From contig NZ_CP084541.1 in assembly GCF_020410765.1 (NCBI RefSeq), positions 1,173,001-1,237,000 of the forward strand: a stretch of 64,000 bases of DNA, read 5' to 3'. Numbering within the stretch: the stretch's first letter is position 1; each line of letters begins with the position of its first letter. The DNA comes from Streptomyces marincola (lineage in GTDB: Bacteria > Actinomycetota > Actinomycetes > Streptomycetales > Streptomycetaceae). The translations under genes were made by a program, and so were the position numbers. Positions 36,441 to 45,210 of this stretch are shown piece after piece. Below the pieces are notes generated by a model, which had not been told where the DNA came from, made no database searches, and saw only the letters and a program-made list of their open reading frames with translations.

Positions 36441-38149
36441 TGCAACGGGCCTCGCCTGGCATCGGGGTCTTGATCGGGTGGGGCAGTGGGGGAAGAGGGG
36501 GCGCAGGTGGTGTCGGATCGCGCCGTCGTGGGGGAGAACGGGCAGCGCCCGATCGCGGCGCGCAGCTCGTCCCGGTCGTCGAAGGGCCGGATGACGCCGG
36601 CGATGTCCTGACCCTGCTCGTGGCCCTTGCCCGCCACGAGCACGGTGTCGCCGGGTTCCGCCCTGGCCACGGCCGCGGCGATGGCGGCGGCCCTGTCCTC
36701 CTCGACGAGCACGGTGCCGCGTTCGTGCGCCGGCACCTCGGCGGCGCCGGCCAGCATGGCGGCCAGGATGGCCAGCGGGTCCTCGGAACGCGGGTTGTCC
36801 GAGGTGAGGACGGCGGTGTCGGCGAGCCGGGCCAGCGCGGCGCCCATGCGGGGGCGCTTGTGCGGGTCGCGGTCGCCGCCGCAGCCGAGCACGGCGTGCA
36901 CACGGCCGCGGGTGACCTTGCGGAGCGCGTAGAGCACCGACTCGACGGCGTCCGGCTTGTGCGCGTAGTCGACCACGGCGAGGTAGGACTGGCCGGCGTC
37001 GACGCGTTCGAGGCGGCCGGGCACGCCGGGCACGGCGGCCACGCCGTCCGCGGCCGTGTGCGGGTCGATGCCCGCGACGGCGAGCGCGGTGATGGCGGCC
37101 AGCGCGTTGGCGACGTTGAACGGCCCGGGCAGCGGGGCCGCGGCGCGCACCGAGACCCCGCCGGGGCCCAGGACGGTGAACGTGGAGCCGAGCGGCCCGA
37201 CTTCGACGTCCGCGGCCCGCCAGTCGGCGTCCGGGTGCCCCTCGGCCGAGTAGGTGGTGACGGGGACGCCTGCCTCCGCGGCCAGCCGCCTGCCGTACTC
37301 GTCGTCGATGTTGACCACGCCCGACGCGGCGCGCGCCGGGGTGAACAGCTGCGCCTTCGTCCGGAAGTAGTCCTCCATGTCCGGGTGGAAGTCGAGGTGT
37401 TCCGGGCTGAGGTTGGTGAACACCGCGACGTCGAACACGCAGCCGTCCACGCGGCCGAGGGCCAGCGCGTGGCTGGACACCTCCATCGCGACGGACCGCA
37501 CGCCGCGTTCGCGCATGACCCCGAACAGGGCCTGGAGCTCCGTCGCCTCCGGGGTGGTGCGCTCCGATTTGATGCGCTCCCCCGCGATGCGGGTCTCGAC
37601 CGTGCCGATCAGGCCGGTCCGCGCGGCGTCGTCCCCCGCCGCGCGGCGAAGACCGCCCTCGATCAGGTAGGCGGTGGTGGTCTTGCCCGAGGTGCCGGTG
37701 ACGCCGATCTGGAGCAGCTCGCGCCCCGGGTCGCCGTAGATGGCGACGGCCGCTTCCCCCATCCGGGTGCGCGGGTCGGGCACGGTCAGCACGGCGAGCC
37801 CGGCGGCGGCGGCGCGTTCCGCGCCCGCCGGGTCGGTGAGGGCGGCCACGGCGCCGAGGCGTGCGGCCTGGACCGCGAAGTCGGCGCCGTGGAAGCGCGC
37901 CCCCGGCAGGGCCGCGTAGACGTCTCCTGGCCGCACGGCGCGCGAGTCGTGGGTGATGCCGGTGACCTCGTGCTCGCCGGCGGGGGCCGGCACTCCGAGC
38001 AACGCGGCCAGCTTCGTGAGCGGCACGGGGTCCACGTGCCGCGGGCGGGGCGCCGGGCGGGACTGATCAGCGTGTGGCACGGCGGTGAGCGTACCGGGCG
38101 CGGCGGGGGTGGAGCGAAACGAGGCCGACTCGTCAGTGGTGGTTCTCAC
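36437..38149 (-). CDS. murE: UDP-MurNAc-L-Ala-D-Glu:diaminopimelate ligase
   Basis: 570 aa. The ATP loop is TGTSGKTTT. The DNPR motif that reads the diaminopimelate side chain is present (TSDNPRSEDP), so the third residue is a diaminopimelate isomer; Streptomyces use the LL form. About 70 residues of Pro-rich, disordered N-terminus precede the core. GTG 38149 (VRTTTDESA) is the likely start, because homologues also carry an N-tail with PGTLTAVPHADQS; a shorter start is possible. The C-terminus adds a short Pro/Thr tail. A 175-base gap holding a palindrome separates it from ftsI. Confidence 0.95.
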   Translation of the reverse strand: MRTTTDESASFRSTPAAPGTLTAVPHADQSRPAPRPRHVDPVPLTKLAALLGVPAPAGEHEVTGITHDSRAVRPGDVYAALPGARFHGADFAVQAARLGAVAALTDPAGAERAAAAGLAVLTVPDPRTRMGEAAVAIYGDPGRELLQIGVTGTSGKTTTAYLIEGGLRRAAGDDAARTGLIGTVETRIAGERIKSERTTPEATELQALFGVMRERGVRSVAMEVSSHALALGRVDGCVFDVAVFTNLSPEHLDFHPDMEDYFRTKAQLFTPARAASGVVNIDDEYGRRLAAEAGVPVTTYSAEGHPDADWRAADVEVGPLGSTFTVLGPGGVSVRAAAPLPGPFNVANALAAITALAVAGIDPHTAADGVAAVPGVPGRLERVDAGQSYLAVVDYAHKPDAVESVLYALRKVTRGRVHAVLGCGGDRDPHKRPRMGAALARLADTAVLTSDNPRSEDPLAILAAMLAGAAEVPAHERGTVLVEEDRAAAIAAAVARAEPGDTVLVAGKGHEQGQDIAGVIRPFDDRDELRAAIGRCPFSPTTARSDTTCAPSSPTAPPDQDPDARRGPLQ

Positions 38150-38231
38150 GTGCTGCTGCTCCGGTTTCGGTGGTGCTGTTCCGGTCGTGCCGATTGTGCG
38201 TGCCCCGGCGGGCGATGTCCCGCCGGGCGCG

Positions 38232-38265
38232 CTCCCGCGGTCGCGGGCGCCCGCGACCGCGGGAG
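38232..38265 (-). terminator. Perfect 34-bp palindrome between ftsI and murE
   Basis: CTCCCGCGGTCGCGGGC followed directly by its exact reverse complement, with no unpaired centre. Transcription runs leftward from ftsI, so it can act as a terminator or partial attenuator in the middle of the dcw cluster. Confidence 0.75.
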
Positions 38266-38324
38266 GCGTTCCCGCCGTTCCCGCCGGACGCGGGGCCCGG
38301 CGGAACACCTGGGCGGACGGGCTC

Positions 38325-40220
38325 TCATGAGCCGGGGTCGAAGCGGACCGGGAGCCCGGAGAACTCCTCGCCGGTCGGGGGGATCTCCAGCGCGGCCAGG
38401 GTGAAGCGCATGACCTCGTTGAAGACCGGGCCGCACACCTGGCTGCCGCTGTAGGCGCCCTCGGTGGGGTTCTGGACGGCGCAGTAGACGGTGACGCGGG
38501 GCTCGTCGGCGGGGGCGAAGCCGGCGAACGACGAGGTGTAGCCGTCGTAGACGCCGGTCTCCGGGCTCACCCGGTTGGAGGTGCCTGTCTTGCCCGCGAC
38601 GCGGTAGCCGGGGATGCGCGCCGCGCTGCCCGTGCCCTCCTCGCTGGCGACCACGGTCTCCAGCATCCGGGTGAGCTCCTCGGCCGTCCGCTCGCTCACG
38701 ACCCGTTCCCGCTCCGGCTCGGGCGCGGGCCGGTACTCGCCGTCCGGGCCCGTGGTGCCGCGCACGAGGGTGGGCGTGACGCGCTCGCCGCCGCCCGCGA
38801 TGGTGGAGTACACGGAGGCCGCCTGGACGGCGTTCACGGACATGCCCTGCCCGAAGGGGATCGTGTACTGCTGGGAGGAGTCCCAGTCCTCGGGGGCGGC
38901 CAGGATGCCCGCGGTCTCGCCGGGGAAGCCGAGGCCCGTGGGGCGGCCGAAGCCGAAGGCTTCGAGGTAGGAGTGCAGCACCTCGTTCGCCTCCGCCTGG
39001 GTCTCGCCCAGCTCCTCCGCGGCGAGGATGGTGCCGATGTTGCTTGAGTGGGCCAGCACGCCGGCGAGGGTGAGGTACAGCGTCTCGTGCTCCACGTGGT
39101 CGGCGAAGCTGCGGTCGGCGCGCGGCAGCCGGTTGGGCACGGTGACGTGGGTGCCCGTGGTGGCGGCCTCCTCCTCAAGGACGGCGGCCATGGTGATGAC
39201 CTTGCTGGTCGAGCCGATCTCGTAGGCGTCCTCAAGGGCCGGGTTGCCGAGTCCCGCGGCGTCGGCCGAGGCGATGTCGTTCGGGTCGTAGCCGGGCGCG
39301 TTGGCCAGGGCGAGGATCTCGCCGGTCCGCGTGTCCTGGACGACGACGTAGCCGCTGTCGGCCGCTGACGCCTCGACCTGCTCCTCGATGGCGTTCTGCG
39401 CGGCCCACTGGATGTCGCGGTGCAGGGTCAGCTCGACGTCGAGCCCGGGGACCGCGGGGCGTTCCTCCCCCTCGGCGGTCGGCACCCGCCTGCCGCCCGA
39501 CTGCGCGTACCTGGCCTCGCCGTCCTCGCCGCGCAGCTGGTCCTCAAGCTGGGCCTCAAGGCCGCCGCCGCCCTGCCCCTCGGCGTTGACGAACCCGAGG
39601 ACCGCGGCGGCCAGGTCGCCGTTGGGGTAGGTGCGCCTGGGGTTCTCCTCGGCGAAGATCCCGGAGAGCACCTGGTGGCCCGTGCCCTTGGCGGCCTGCT
39701 CGGCCAGGTTGCTGCGCACGTCCTGGATCTGGCGCCAGGTCTGCGGCGTCTGCTGGCGCGCGAGCAGCGCGTAGCGGGAGCCGGGGTCGTCGAGCAGGTC
39801 GGTCAGCTCGGCGGCGTCGCGGCCGAGGATCGGGGCGAGCAGAGCGGCGGCCTGCTCCGGCGCGTCGGGGATGCCCGACTCCTCCTCGCTGAAGTGGAAC
39901 GGGTCCGCGGTGATGTCGTAGGCGTCGACGGTGGTCGCGAGCGCCTGGCCGTCGCGGTCGGTGATGTCGCCGCGCTCGGCGGGCAGGACGACGGAGACGG
40001 TCCGGTTGCGGGCGGCCTGCTCGGTGTACGAGGCGGCGTCGACGGCCTGGACCTGGATCAGGCGGACGCCGAACGCCACCATGACGAGCGCGAGGGCGAA
40101 GCCGATGAGGCGCAGGCGGGGCCGGTGGCCGGCCAGGCGCAGCGGGCCGCCCTCGGGGGCGGGGCGCCGGGGGCGCGGCGGCTTCCTGCCGTTCGTCGTG
40201 CTGCTCGGCTTGCTGCTCAT
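38325..40220 (-). CDS. ftsI: Septal transpeptidase FtsI (class B PBP)
   Basis: 631 aa. A Pro/Arg-rich cytoplasmic tail (1-36) and one membrane helix (about 37-57) anchor the protein. A pedestal domain follows, then the transpeptidase with STSK (about 337-340), SSN (about 390-392) and KTGTS (about 543). It crosslinks septal peptidoglycan with FtsW and is a beta-lactam target. ATG 40220 overlaps the ftsL stop. Confidence 0.95.
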   Translation of the reverse strand: MSSKPSSTTNGRKPPRPRRPAPEGGPLRLAGHRPRLRLIGFALALVMVAFGVRLIQVQAVDAASYTEQAARNRTVSVVLPAERGDITDRDGQALATTVDAYDITADPFHFSEEESGIPDAPEQAAALLAPILGRDAAELTDLLDDPGSRYALLARQQTPQTWRQIQDVRSNLAEQAAKGTGHQVLSGIFAEENPRRTYPNGDLAAAVLGFVNAEGQGGGGLEAQLEDQLRGEDGEARYAQSGGRRVPTAEGEERPAVPGLDVELTLHRDIQWAAQNAIEEQVEASAADSGYVVVQDTRTGEILALANAPGYDPNDIASADAAGLGNPALEDAYEIGSTSKVITMAAVLEEEAATTGTHVTVPNRLPRADRSFADHVEHETLYLTLAGVLAHSSNIGTILAAEELGETQAEANEVLHSYLEAFGFGRPTGLGFPGETAGILAAPEDWDSSQQYTIPFGQGMSVNAVQAASVYSTIAGGGERVTPTLVRGTTGPDGEYRPAPEPERERVVSERTAEELTRMLETVVASEEGTGSAARIPGYRVAGKTGTSNRVSPETGVYDGYTSSFAGFAPADEPRVTVYCAVQNPTEGAYSGSQVCGPVFNEVMRFTLAALEIPPTGEEFSGLPVRFDPGS

Positions 40221-40924
40221 GGGGTCTCCCCTGGGTCCGGTGCGGCGGGCGCGGCCGGCGGCGAGGCCGGTGGGGGCCCGGCGGAGGGGTCCGCCGGGTC
40301 GGTGGCCGGTGCGGAGGGCGCGGGCCCGAGTTCCGTCACGGGCGCGCGCTCCGGCGCGGGGGCGAGGTGCGCGCCGGGCGCCTCGGGGGCGCCCGGCGCG
40401 GCGGGCTCGGAGGACGGCACGCCGGCGCCCGGCTCGGGGGCGGGCGCGGGCCGGGGCAGGCCGTCGCCGGCCGGTCCCGACTGCGGGGCGACGGGCCCCT
40501 CGGGCACGGGGCTGCCGCCGGTGTCCGGCTCCTCGTCCTCCGAGGGGGCGGGGGCCGGCTCGGCGTCGCCGAGCACGGAGCCGTCCGGGGCGAGGAACGC
40601 GGGCGGCCCGCCGGGCACCAGGCCCAGCTCGCCGGCGCGTTCCGCCAGTGCGTCGGGGGCCGCGTAGCCGTCGATCTCGGCCTGCAACTGCTGGCGCCTG
40701 TCGGTCAGTTCCCTGTGCTCCCGACGCAGTTCGCTCTGTTCGAACGAGCCCTCGTTGAGCGAGGCGTTGAGGAACAGCAGGCCCAGCATGCCGGTACCGA
40801 GGAGCACGACGACCAGCAGGACGAACGGCGTCCTGGCCGCCGATGAGGAACGGCCGGGGGCCAGGCCGGCCAGCCGGGCCAGCCTGCCCTGGGCCGCGGC
40901 GCCCCGCGGACGCTGCGGACTCAT
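40217..40924 (-). CDS. ftsL: FtsL-type septum protein with long Pro/Ala tail
   Basis: 235 aa bitopic protein. A basic start, one membrane helix (about 33-53) and a short coiled coil (SFEQSELRREHRELTDRRQQ, 60-80) define FtsL/FtsB-like proteins. GELGLVPGGPPAFLAPDGS is the conserved end of the domain. After that come about 120 residues of Pro/Ala/Glu/Gly repeats, low complexity and probably disordered outside the membrane. Overlaps rsmH and ftsI by 4 bases each. Position between rsmH and ftsI fixes the identity better than sequence does. Confidence 0.88.
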   Translation of the reverse strand: MSPQRPRGAAAQGRLARLAGLAPGRSSSAARTPFVLLVVVLLGTGMLGLLFLNASLNEGSFEQSELRREHRELTDRRQQLQAEIDGYAAPDALAERAGELGLVPGGPPAFLAPDGSVLGDAEPAPAPSEDEEPDTGGSPVPEGPVAPQSGPAGDGLPRPAPAPEPGAGVPSSEPAAPGAPEAPGAHLAPAPERAPVTELGPAPSAPATDPADPSAGPPPASPPAAPAAPDPGETP

Positions 40925-41898
40925 GCGACGGCCTCCCGGACGCGTTCGGCCGCGCGCAGCCGGGCCGGCGCGGCACGGCTGTTGGCGGCGACCTCGGCCT
41001 CGTCGGGCAGCTCCGCGCCGCGGGTCAGCAGCCGCAGGCGCGGCTGGTACTCCTCGGGGACGACGGGCAGGCCCGGGGGCGCGGTGTTCGCGGCGCCCTC
41101 GGCGAGGGTGCGCTTGACCAGCCGGTCCTCAAGCGAGTGGTAGGAGAGGACGGCGATGCGGCCCCCGACGGCGAGCGCGGCGACCGCGGCGGGCAGCGCG
41201 CGTTCCAGGACGGCGATCTCGCCGTTGACCTCGATGCGCAGGGCCTGGAAGGTGCGCTTCGCCGGGTTGCCCCCGGTGCGCATGGCCGCCTGCGGCAGCG
41301 CCTCGCGGATCAGCTCGACCAGGCGCGCGCTCGATGTGAGGGGGCGCCTGTCCCGTTCCGCGACGACCGCCTCGACGATGCGGCGCGCGTTGCGTTCCTC
41401 GCCGTACCTGCGCAGCACGCGGACCAGGTCACCGGGCGGGTAGGTGTTGAGCACGTCGGCCGCGCTCGGGCCGGTGGTCTGGTCCATCCGCATGTCGAGC
41501 GGGGCGTCCCTCGCGTAGGCGAAGCCGCGTTCCGACTCGTCGAGCTGCATGGACGAGACGCCGAGGTCGAACAGCACACCGGCCACCCGGGGCAGGCCGA
41601 GGCGTTCGAGCACGGCGGGCAGTTCGTCGTAGACGGCGTGCACGAGCGTGGCGCGGTCCCCGAAGGGGGCCAGGCGCTCGGCCGCGAGCCGCAGCGCCTC
41701 CGGGTCCCGGTCGAGCGCGACCAGCCGGAGGCCGGGGAAGGCCGCGAGCAGCGCCTCGCTGTGCCCGCCGAGCCCGAGCGTGCAGTCGACCGCCACCGGC
41801 TCGTCGCCGCGCAGCGCGGGCCCCAGCACGTCGAGACAGCGCTGGAGCATCACGGGGCGGTGCCGGACCTCCGGCGGCCGGTCGTTGCTGGTCGTCAT
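40921..41898 (-). CDS. rsmH: 16S rRNA C1402 N4-methyltransferase
   Basis: 325 aa (MraW). The SAM-binding core has VDCTLGLGGHSEALL, LDRDPEALRLA and the conserved FDLGVSSMQLDE, followed by GGRIAVLSYHSLEDR. ATG 41898 follows a GGAAGG. The open frame continues upstream to 42024 without conservation. First gene of the dcw cluster here; mraZ, which normally precedes it in other bacteria, is not present. Confidence 0.95.
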   Translation of the reverse strand: MTTSNDRPPEVRHRPVMLQRCLDVLGPALRGDEPVAVDCTLGLGGHSEALLAAFPGLRLVALDRDPEALRLAAERLAPFGDRATLVHAVYDELPAVLERLGLPRVAGVLFDLGVSSMQLDESERGFAYARDAPLDMRMDQTTGPSAADVLNTYPPGDLVRVLRRYGEERNARRIVEAVVAERDRRPLTSSARLVELIREALPQAAMRTGGNPAKRTFQALRIEVNGEIAVLERALPAAVAALAVGGRIAVLSYHSLEDRLVKRTLAEGAANTAPPGLPVVPEEYQPRLRLLTRGAELPDEAEVAANSRAAPARLRAAERVREAVA

Positions 41899-42129
41899 GT
41901 GCCTTCCGGGGAGGTGAGACAGGTGACGGGCGAAGACGGCGGCCCGGTGCGTGGCGCCACCCGCCGCTCGCTGTTCGGACGCCCCTTTGAAGACGGACCC
42001 TAGCCCACCTGTTTCCGCGGTCAATCACTGAGGTTGGTCGGGTGCGGCGTTTCGGGCTAACGCGCGCCCAGGGCGCCGGCTGTGATCCGCATCACCCAGG
42101 TCGGTGGAGCGGCGGGGGCCGCGCCGTAT

Positions 42130-42135
42130 TAACGT
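42130..42135 (+). promoter_or_regulatory. -10 box of the carbonic-anhydrase locus
   Basis: TAACGT ends 7 bases before the ATG at 42143; the ATG has no ribosome-binding site, so a leaderless transcript is likely. Confidence 0.4.
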
Positions 42136-42142
42136 CGCCCCC

Positions 42143-42659
42143 ATGACAGACGGGGTCACGCACCAGCTCATCGAGGCCAACAGGGCCTACGCCGCCGCGT
42201 TCACCGACCCGGGCCTGGGCGCGCCCCCCCGGGCGCCGCGTCGCGATCGTCGCCTGCATGGACGCCAGGCTCGACCTGCCCGCGGCCCTGGGGCTCTCCC
42301 TGGGCGACTGCCACACCATCCGCAACGCGGGCGGTGTGGTCACGGACGACGTCATCCGCTCGCTGACGATCAGTCAGCGCGAACTCGGCACGCGGAGCGT
42401 CGTCCTGATCCACCACACGGGCTGCGGGCTGCTGACGCTCACGGAGGAGTTCAGGGAGCGGCTCGGACGCGAGGTCGGCCAGAAGCCGGCCTGGGCCGTG
42501 GAGTCGTTCACGGATCTGGACCAGGACGTGCGCCAGTCCATGGCCCGCGTGCGCAGCTCGCCGTTCCTCCCGCACACTGATGACGTACGCGGCTTTGTGT
42601 TCGATGTGACGACCGGTCTGCTCCGCGAGGTCCACCCGGAGGGCACCCAGGCTCCGTGA
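42143..42659 (+). pseudogene. Beta-carbonic anhydrase, interrupted by a frameshift
   Basis: The N-terminal part (MTDGVTHQLIEANRAYAAAF) and the C-terminal part (RVAIVACMDARLDLP onward, in the +1 frame) belong to one small beta-class carbonic anhydrase (zinc CO2 hydratase). The frame breaks at a C7 run at 42224-42230. Removing one C joins them as GLGAPPGRRVAIVACMD. Zinc ligand motifs ACMDAR and HHTGCG are intact. Predicted restored length is 171 aa. It may be a true mutation, phase variation, or a sequencing error in a homopolymer. The downstream piece alone from 42258 lacks the first zinc cysteine region. Confidence 0.75.
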
Positions 42660-42666
42660 CGCGATG

Positions 42667-42693
42667 GCCACAGGTGTGAAGATTGCCTGTGGC
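42667..42693 (+). terminator. Hairpin after carbonic anhydrase
   Basis: GCCACAGG and CCTGTGGC arms with an 11-base loop, 8 bases after the stop. Confidence 0.6.
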
Positions 42694-42790
42694 GCGCGAA
42701 CGTCGGGGGTGGATGCGGTGTCCCGGGTGTCCGTGGCGCCGCCCGGCCGCGCGGCGGACCGGGCAGGGACGAGGGGCCGAGGAGGGCCGG

Positions 42791-43783
42791 GTGACGACCT
42801 ATGAGGAGCAGTCCAAGCTCACCGATCTGAGCGCCACAGCGGAGCGGGTGCGCCGGGCGGTCGAAAGCGTGATCGAGGGCAAGCCGGAGGTCGTGCGGCT
42901 GTCGCTGACCGTCCTGCTGGCCGGTGGGCATCTGCTGCTTGAGGACGTGCCGGGCGTGGGCAAGACGATGCTGGCCAGGGCGCTGGCGAAGTCGGTCGAC
43001 TGCTCGGTGCAGCGCATCCAGTTCACGCCCGACCTGCTGCCGTCCGACATCACCGGCATCAGCGTCTACGACCAGGGCCGCCAGGAGTTCGAGTTCAAAC
43101 CGGGCGCGGTGTTCGCGCAGATCGTCATCGGGGACGAGATCAACCGCGCCTCGCCCAAGACCCAGTCGGCGCTGCTTGAGGCCATGGAGGAACGGCAGGT
43201 CTCCGCCGACGGCCGCACCTACCCGCTCCCCGACCCGTTCATGGTGATCGCCACCCAGAACCCCGTGGAGATGGAGGGCACTTATCCGCTGCCCGAGGCG
43301 CAGCGGGACCGCTTCATGGCCCGGGTCTCCGTCGGGTACCCGAGCCCGGAGGCGGAGCTGCGGATGCTGGAGTCGCGCGACGGGCTCTCGCCACTGGACG
43401 CGCTGCGGCCCGCGGTGGGCGCGCACGAGCTGGTGAAGCTGATCGAGTCGGTGCGCGAGGTGCACGTGTCGGACGCGGTGCGGCGGTACGCGGTGGACAT
43501 CACCACCGCCACGCGCACCCATCCTGAGCTGCGTCTGGGCGCCTCGCCGCGCGCCACGCTCCACCTGGTGCGGGCGGCGAAGGCGGCGGCGGCGCTCGCC
43601 GGGCGCGGCTTCGTGCTGCCCGACGACATCCAGCAGCTCGCGGTCCCCGTGCTCGCGCACCGGCTGCTGCCCGGGGCGCAGGCCCAGTTGAACAGGCACT
43701 CGACGGAGCAGTTCGTGACGGAGATCCTGCGGCGCACCTCCGTGCCCGACCCGTACGCCGCGCAGCGTCTGCGGGGTGCTTGA
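42791..43783 (+). CDS. MoxR-type AAA+ ATPase
   Basis: 330-aa AAA+ chaperone-like ATPase. Walker A PGVGKT (54-59), Walker B with GDEINRA (114-120) and sensor TQNPVEMEGTYPLPEAQ are all present. The family helps to assemble or activate metal- or wall-related complexes. GTG at 42791 follows GGAGG. It overlaps the DUF58 gene by one base; the trio MoxR/DUF58/transglutaminase forms one operon. Confidence 0.92.
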   Translation: MTTYEEQSKLTDLSATAERVRRAVESVIEGKPEVVRLSLTVLLAGGHLLLEDVPGVGKTMLARALAKSVDCSVQRIQFTPDLLPSDITGISVYDQGRQEFEFKPGAVFAQIVIGDEINRASPKTQSALLEAMEERQVSADGRTYPLPDPFMVIATQNPVEMEGTYPLPEAQRDRFMARVSVGYPSPEAELRMLESRDGLSPLDALRPAVGAHELVKLIESVREVHVSDAVRRYAVDITTATRTHPELRLGASPRATLHLVRAAKAAAALAGRGFVLPDDIQQLAVPVLAHRLLPGAQAQLNRHSTEQFVTEILRRTSVPDPYAAQRLRGA

Positions 43784-45117
43784 TGGCGGTGTCCGCCCCC
43801 GCTCCGGGTGGCGGGACCGCGCCCGGCGGTGCGGGCGGGCCGGGCGGTGCGGACGACCGCGGGCCGCTGCGGGCCGCGTTCAGCGGGCTGACGACGCGCG
43901 GCAGGTCGTTCATGGCCGCGGGCGGTGCCGCGGGCGCCTGCTCCTACGTGCTGGGCCAGCCCGACCTGCTGCGGGTGGGCGCGCTGCTCGCCGTGCTGCC
44001 CGTGCTGTGCGTGCTGGTGCTGCACCGCACGCGCAGCCGCGTGGCCGCCGCGCGGCGGCTCGCGCCGGCGCGGGTGCCCGCGGGCACGGAGGCGTGGGCG
44101 CACCTGCGGGTGGAGAACGTGACCCGGGTGCCGAGCGGGTTGCTCCAGCTCCAGGACCGGGTGCCGTACATGCTCGGGCCGAGGCCGCGGTTCGTGCTCG
44201 ACCGCATCGAGCCGGGCGGGCGGCGCGAGGTCGCCTACCGGGTGCGGTCCGAGCAGCGCGGGCGCTATCCGCTCGGGCCGCTCCAGCTGCGGTTGTCCGA
44301 CCCGTTCGGGATGGTCGAGCTGAACCGGTCGTTCCACACGCAGGACATGCTGACGGTGCTGCCGCGGATCGAGGCGCTGCCCCCGGTACGGCCCGGCGGC
44401 GACAGCGTGGGGCGCGGCGGCGGCTCGCAGCGCACGATCGCGGTGGCGGGCGACGAGGACATCATTCCCCGCGACTACCGGCAGGGCGACGACCTGCGGC
44501 GCGTGCACTGGCGCTCCACCGCGCACCGCGGCTCGTTGATGGTGCGCCGGGAGGAGCAGCCGCTGCGCGCGCGCTGCACGGTGCTGCTCGACACCCGGCG
44601 CGGCGCGTACGTCGGCGGCGGCCCGGATTCGGCGTTCGAACGCGCGGTGTCGGGCGCGGCCTCGGTCCTGTCGCACCTGGCCGCGGCCGGGTACGAGGTG
44701 CGGCTGGTGACGGACACGGGCCCGGTGCTGCCGGGCCCCGGGGCCAAGGGCGTGGACGCGGCGGAGGCGGTGGGGCTGCTGATGGACGCGCTGGCCGTGG
44801 TCGACCACTCCCCCGGCACGCTCCTCGCGGACGCGGGCGCGGCGCCGCGTGGTGCGAACGGCGGGCCGCTGATCGCGTTCACCGGAGCGCTGGGGCCGGA
44901 GGACCCCGAGGCGCTCGCCGCGCTGCGGGGGCGCACGGGCGCGGCCGTGGCCTTCGTCGCCTCGGGGCAGGTGCCCAGGGCCCTGGAGGAGGAGCGGCTG
45001 ACGGCCCTGCGCAGGACCGGCTGGACCGCGCTCGCCCACCACCCGGGCGAGTCGCTCGCGCGGTTGTGGCAGCAGGCCGCCACGGAGCTGTCGGCCGCGG
45101 GGCGCGGCCGTTACTGA
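43783..45117 (+). CDS. DUF58 domain membrane protein
   Basis: 444 aa. Two hydrophobic segments (about 40-75) precede a long domain with the DUF58 core GDDLRRVHWRSTAHRGSL and the QPLRARCTVLLD strand, which resembles a von Willebrand-A-like fold. TGATG joins it to moxR. DUF58 and MoxR proteins co-occur widely and are thought to work as a chaperone pair on a third component; here that is probably the transglutaminase protein that follows. Confidence 0.88.
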   Translation: MAVSAPAPGGGTAPGGAGGPGGADDRGPLRAAFSGLTTRGRSFMAAGGAAGACSYVLGQPDLLRVGALLAVLPVLCVLVLHRTRSRVAAARRLAPARVPAGTEAWAHLRVENVTRVPSGLLQLQDRVPYMLGPRPRFVLDRIEPGGRREVAYRVRSEQRGRYPLGPLQLRLSDPFGMVELNRSFHTQDMLTVLPRIEALPPVRPGGDSVGRGGGSQRTIAVAGDEDIIPRDYRQGDDLRRVHWRSTAHRGSLMVRREEQPLRARCTVLLDTRRGAYVGGGPDSAFERAVSGAASVLSHLAAAGYEVRLVTDTGPVLPGPGAKGVDAAEAVGLLMDALAVVDHSPGTLLADAGAAPRGANGGPLIAFTGALGPEDPEALAALRGRTGAAVAFVASGQVPRALEEERLTALRRTGWTALAHHPGESLARLWQQAATELSAAGRGRY

Positions 45118-45210
45118 CCGGCGCGGGGCGGGCGAGTCCCCGCGGGGGGACCGAGTGAAGCGGAAGAACCTGATGGACCTGGCGATGAACCGGGCGAGGT
45201 GGACGGGCGG

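Noticed and set aside
38149..38308. Longer murE start at 38308
   Set aside because: The extra residues are Pro/Gly/Arg-rich and encoded by the intergenic palindrome, with no family similarity.
42258..42659. Carbonic anhydrase read as a complete short gene from 42258
   Set aside because: It begins just after the first zinc-ligand cysteine of the ACMDAR motif and so would lack that ligand; the frameshifted full-length reading is better.
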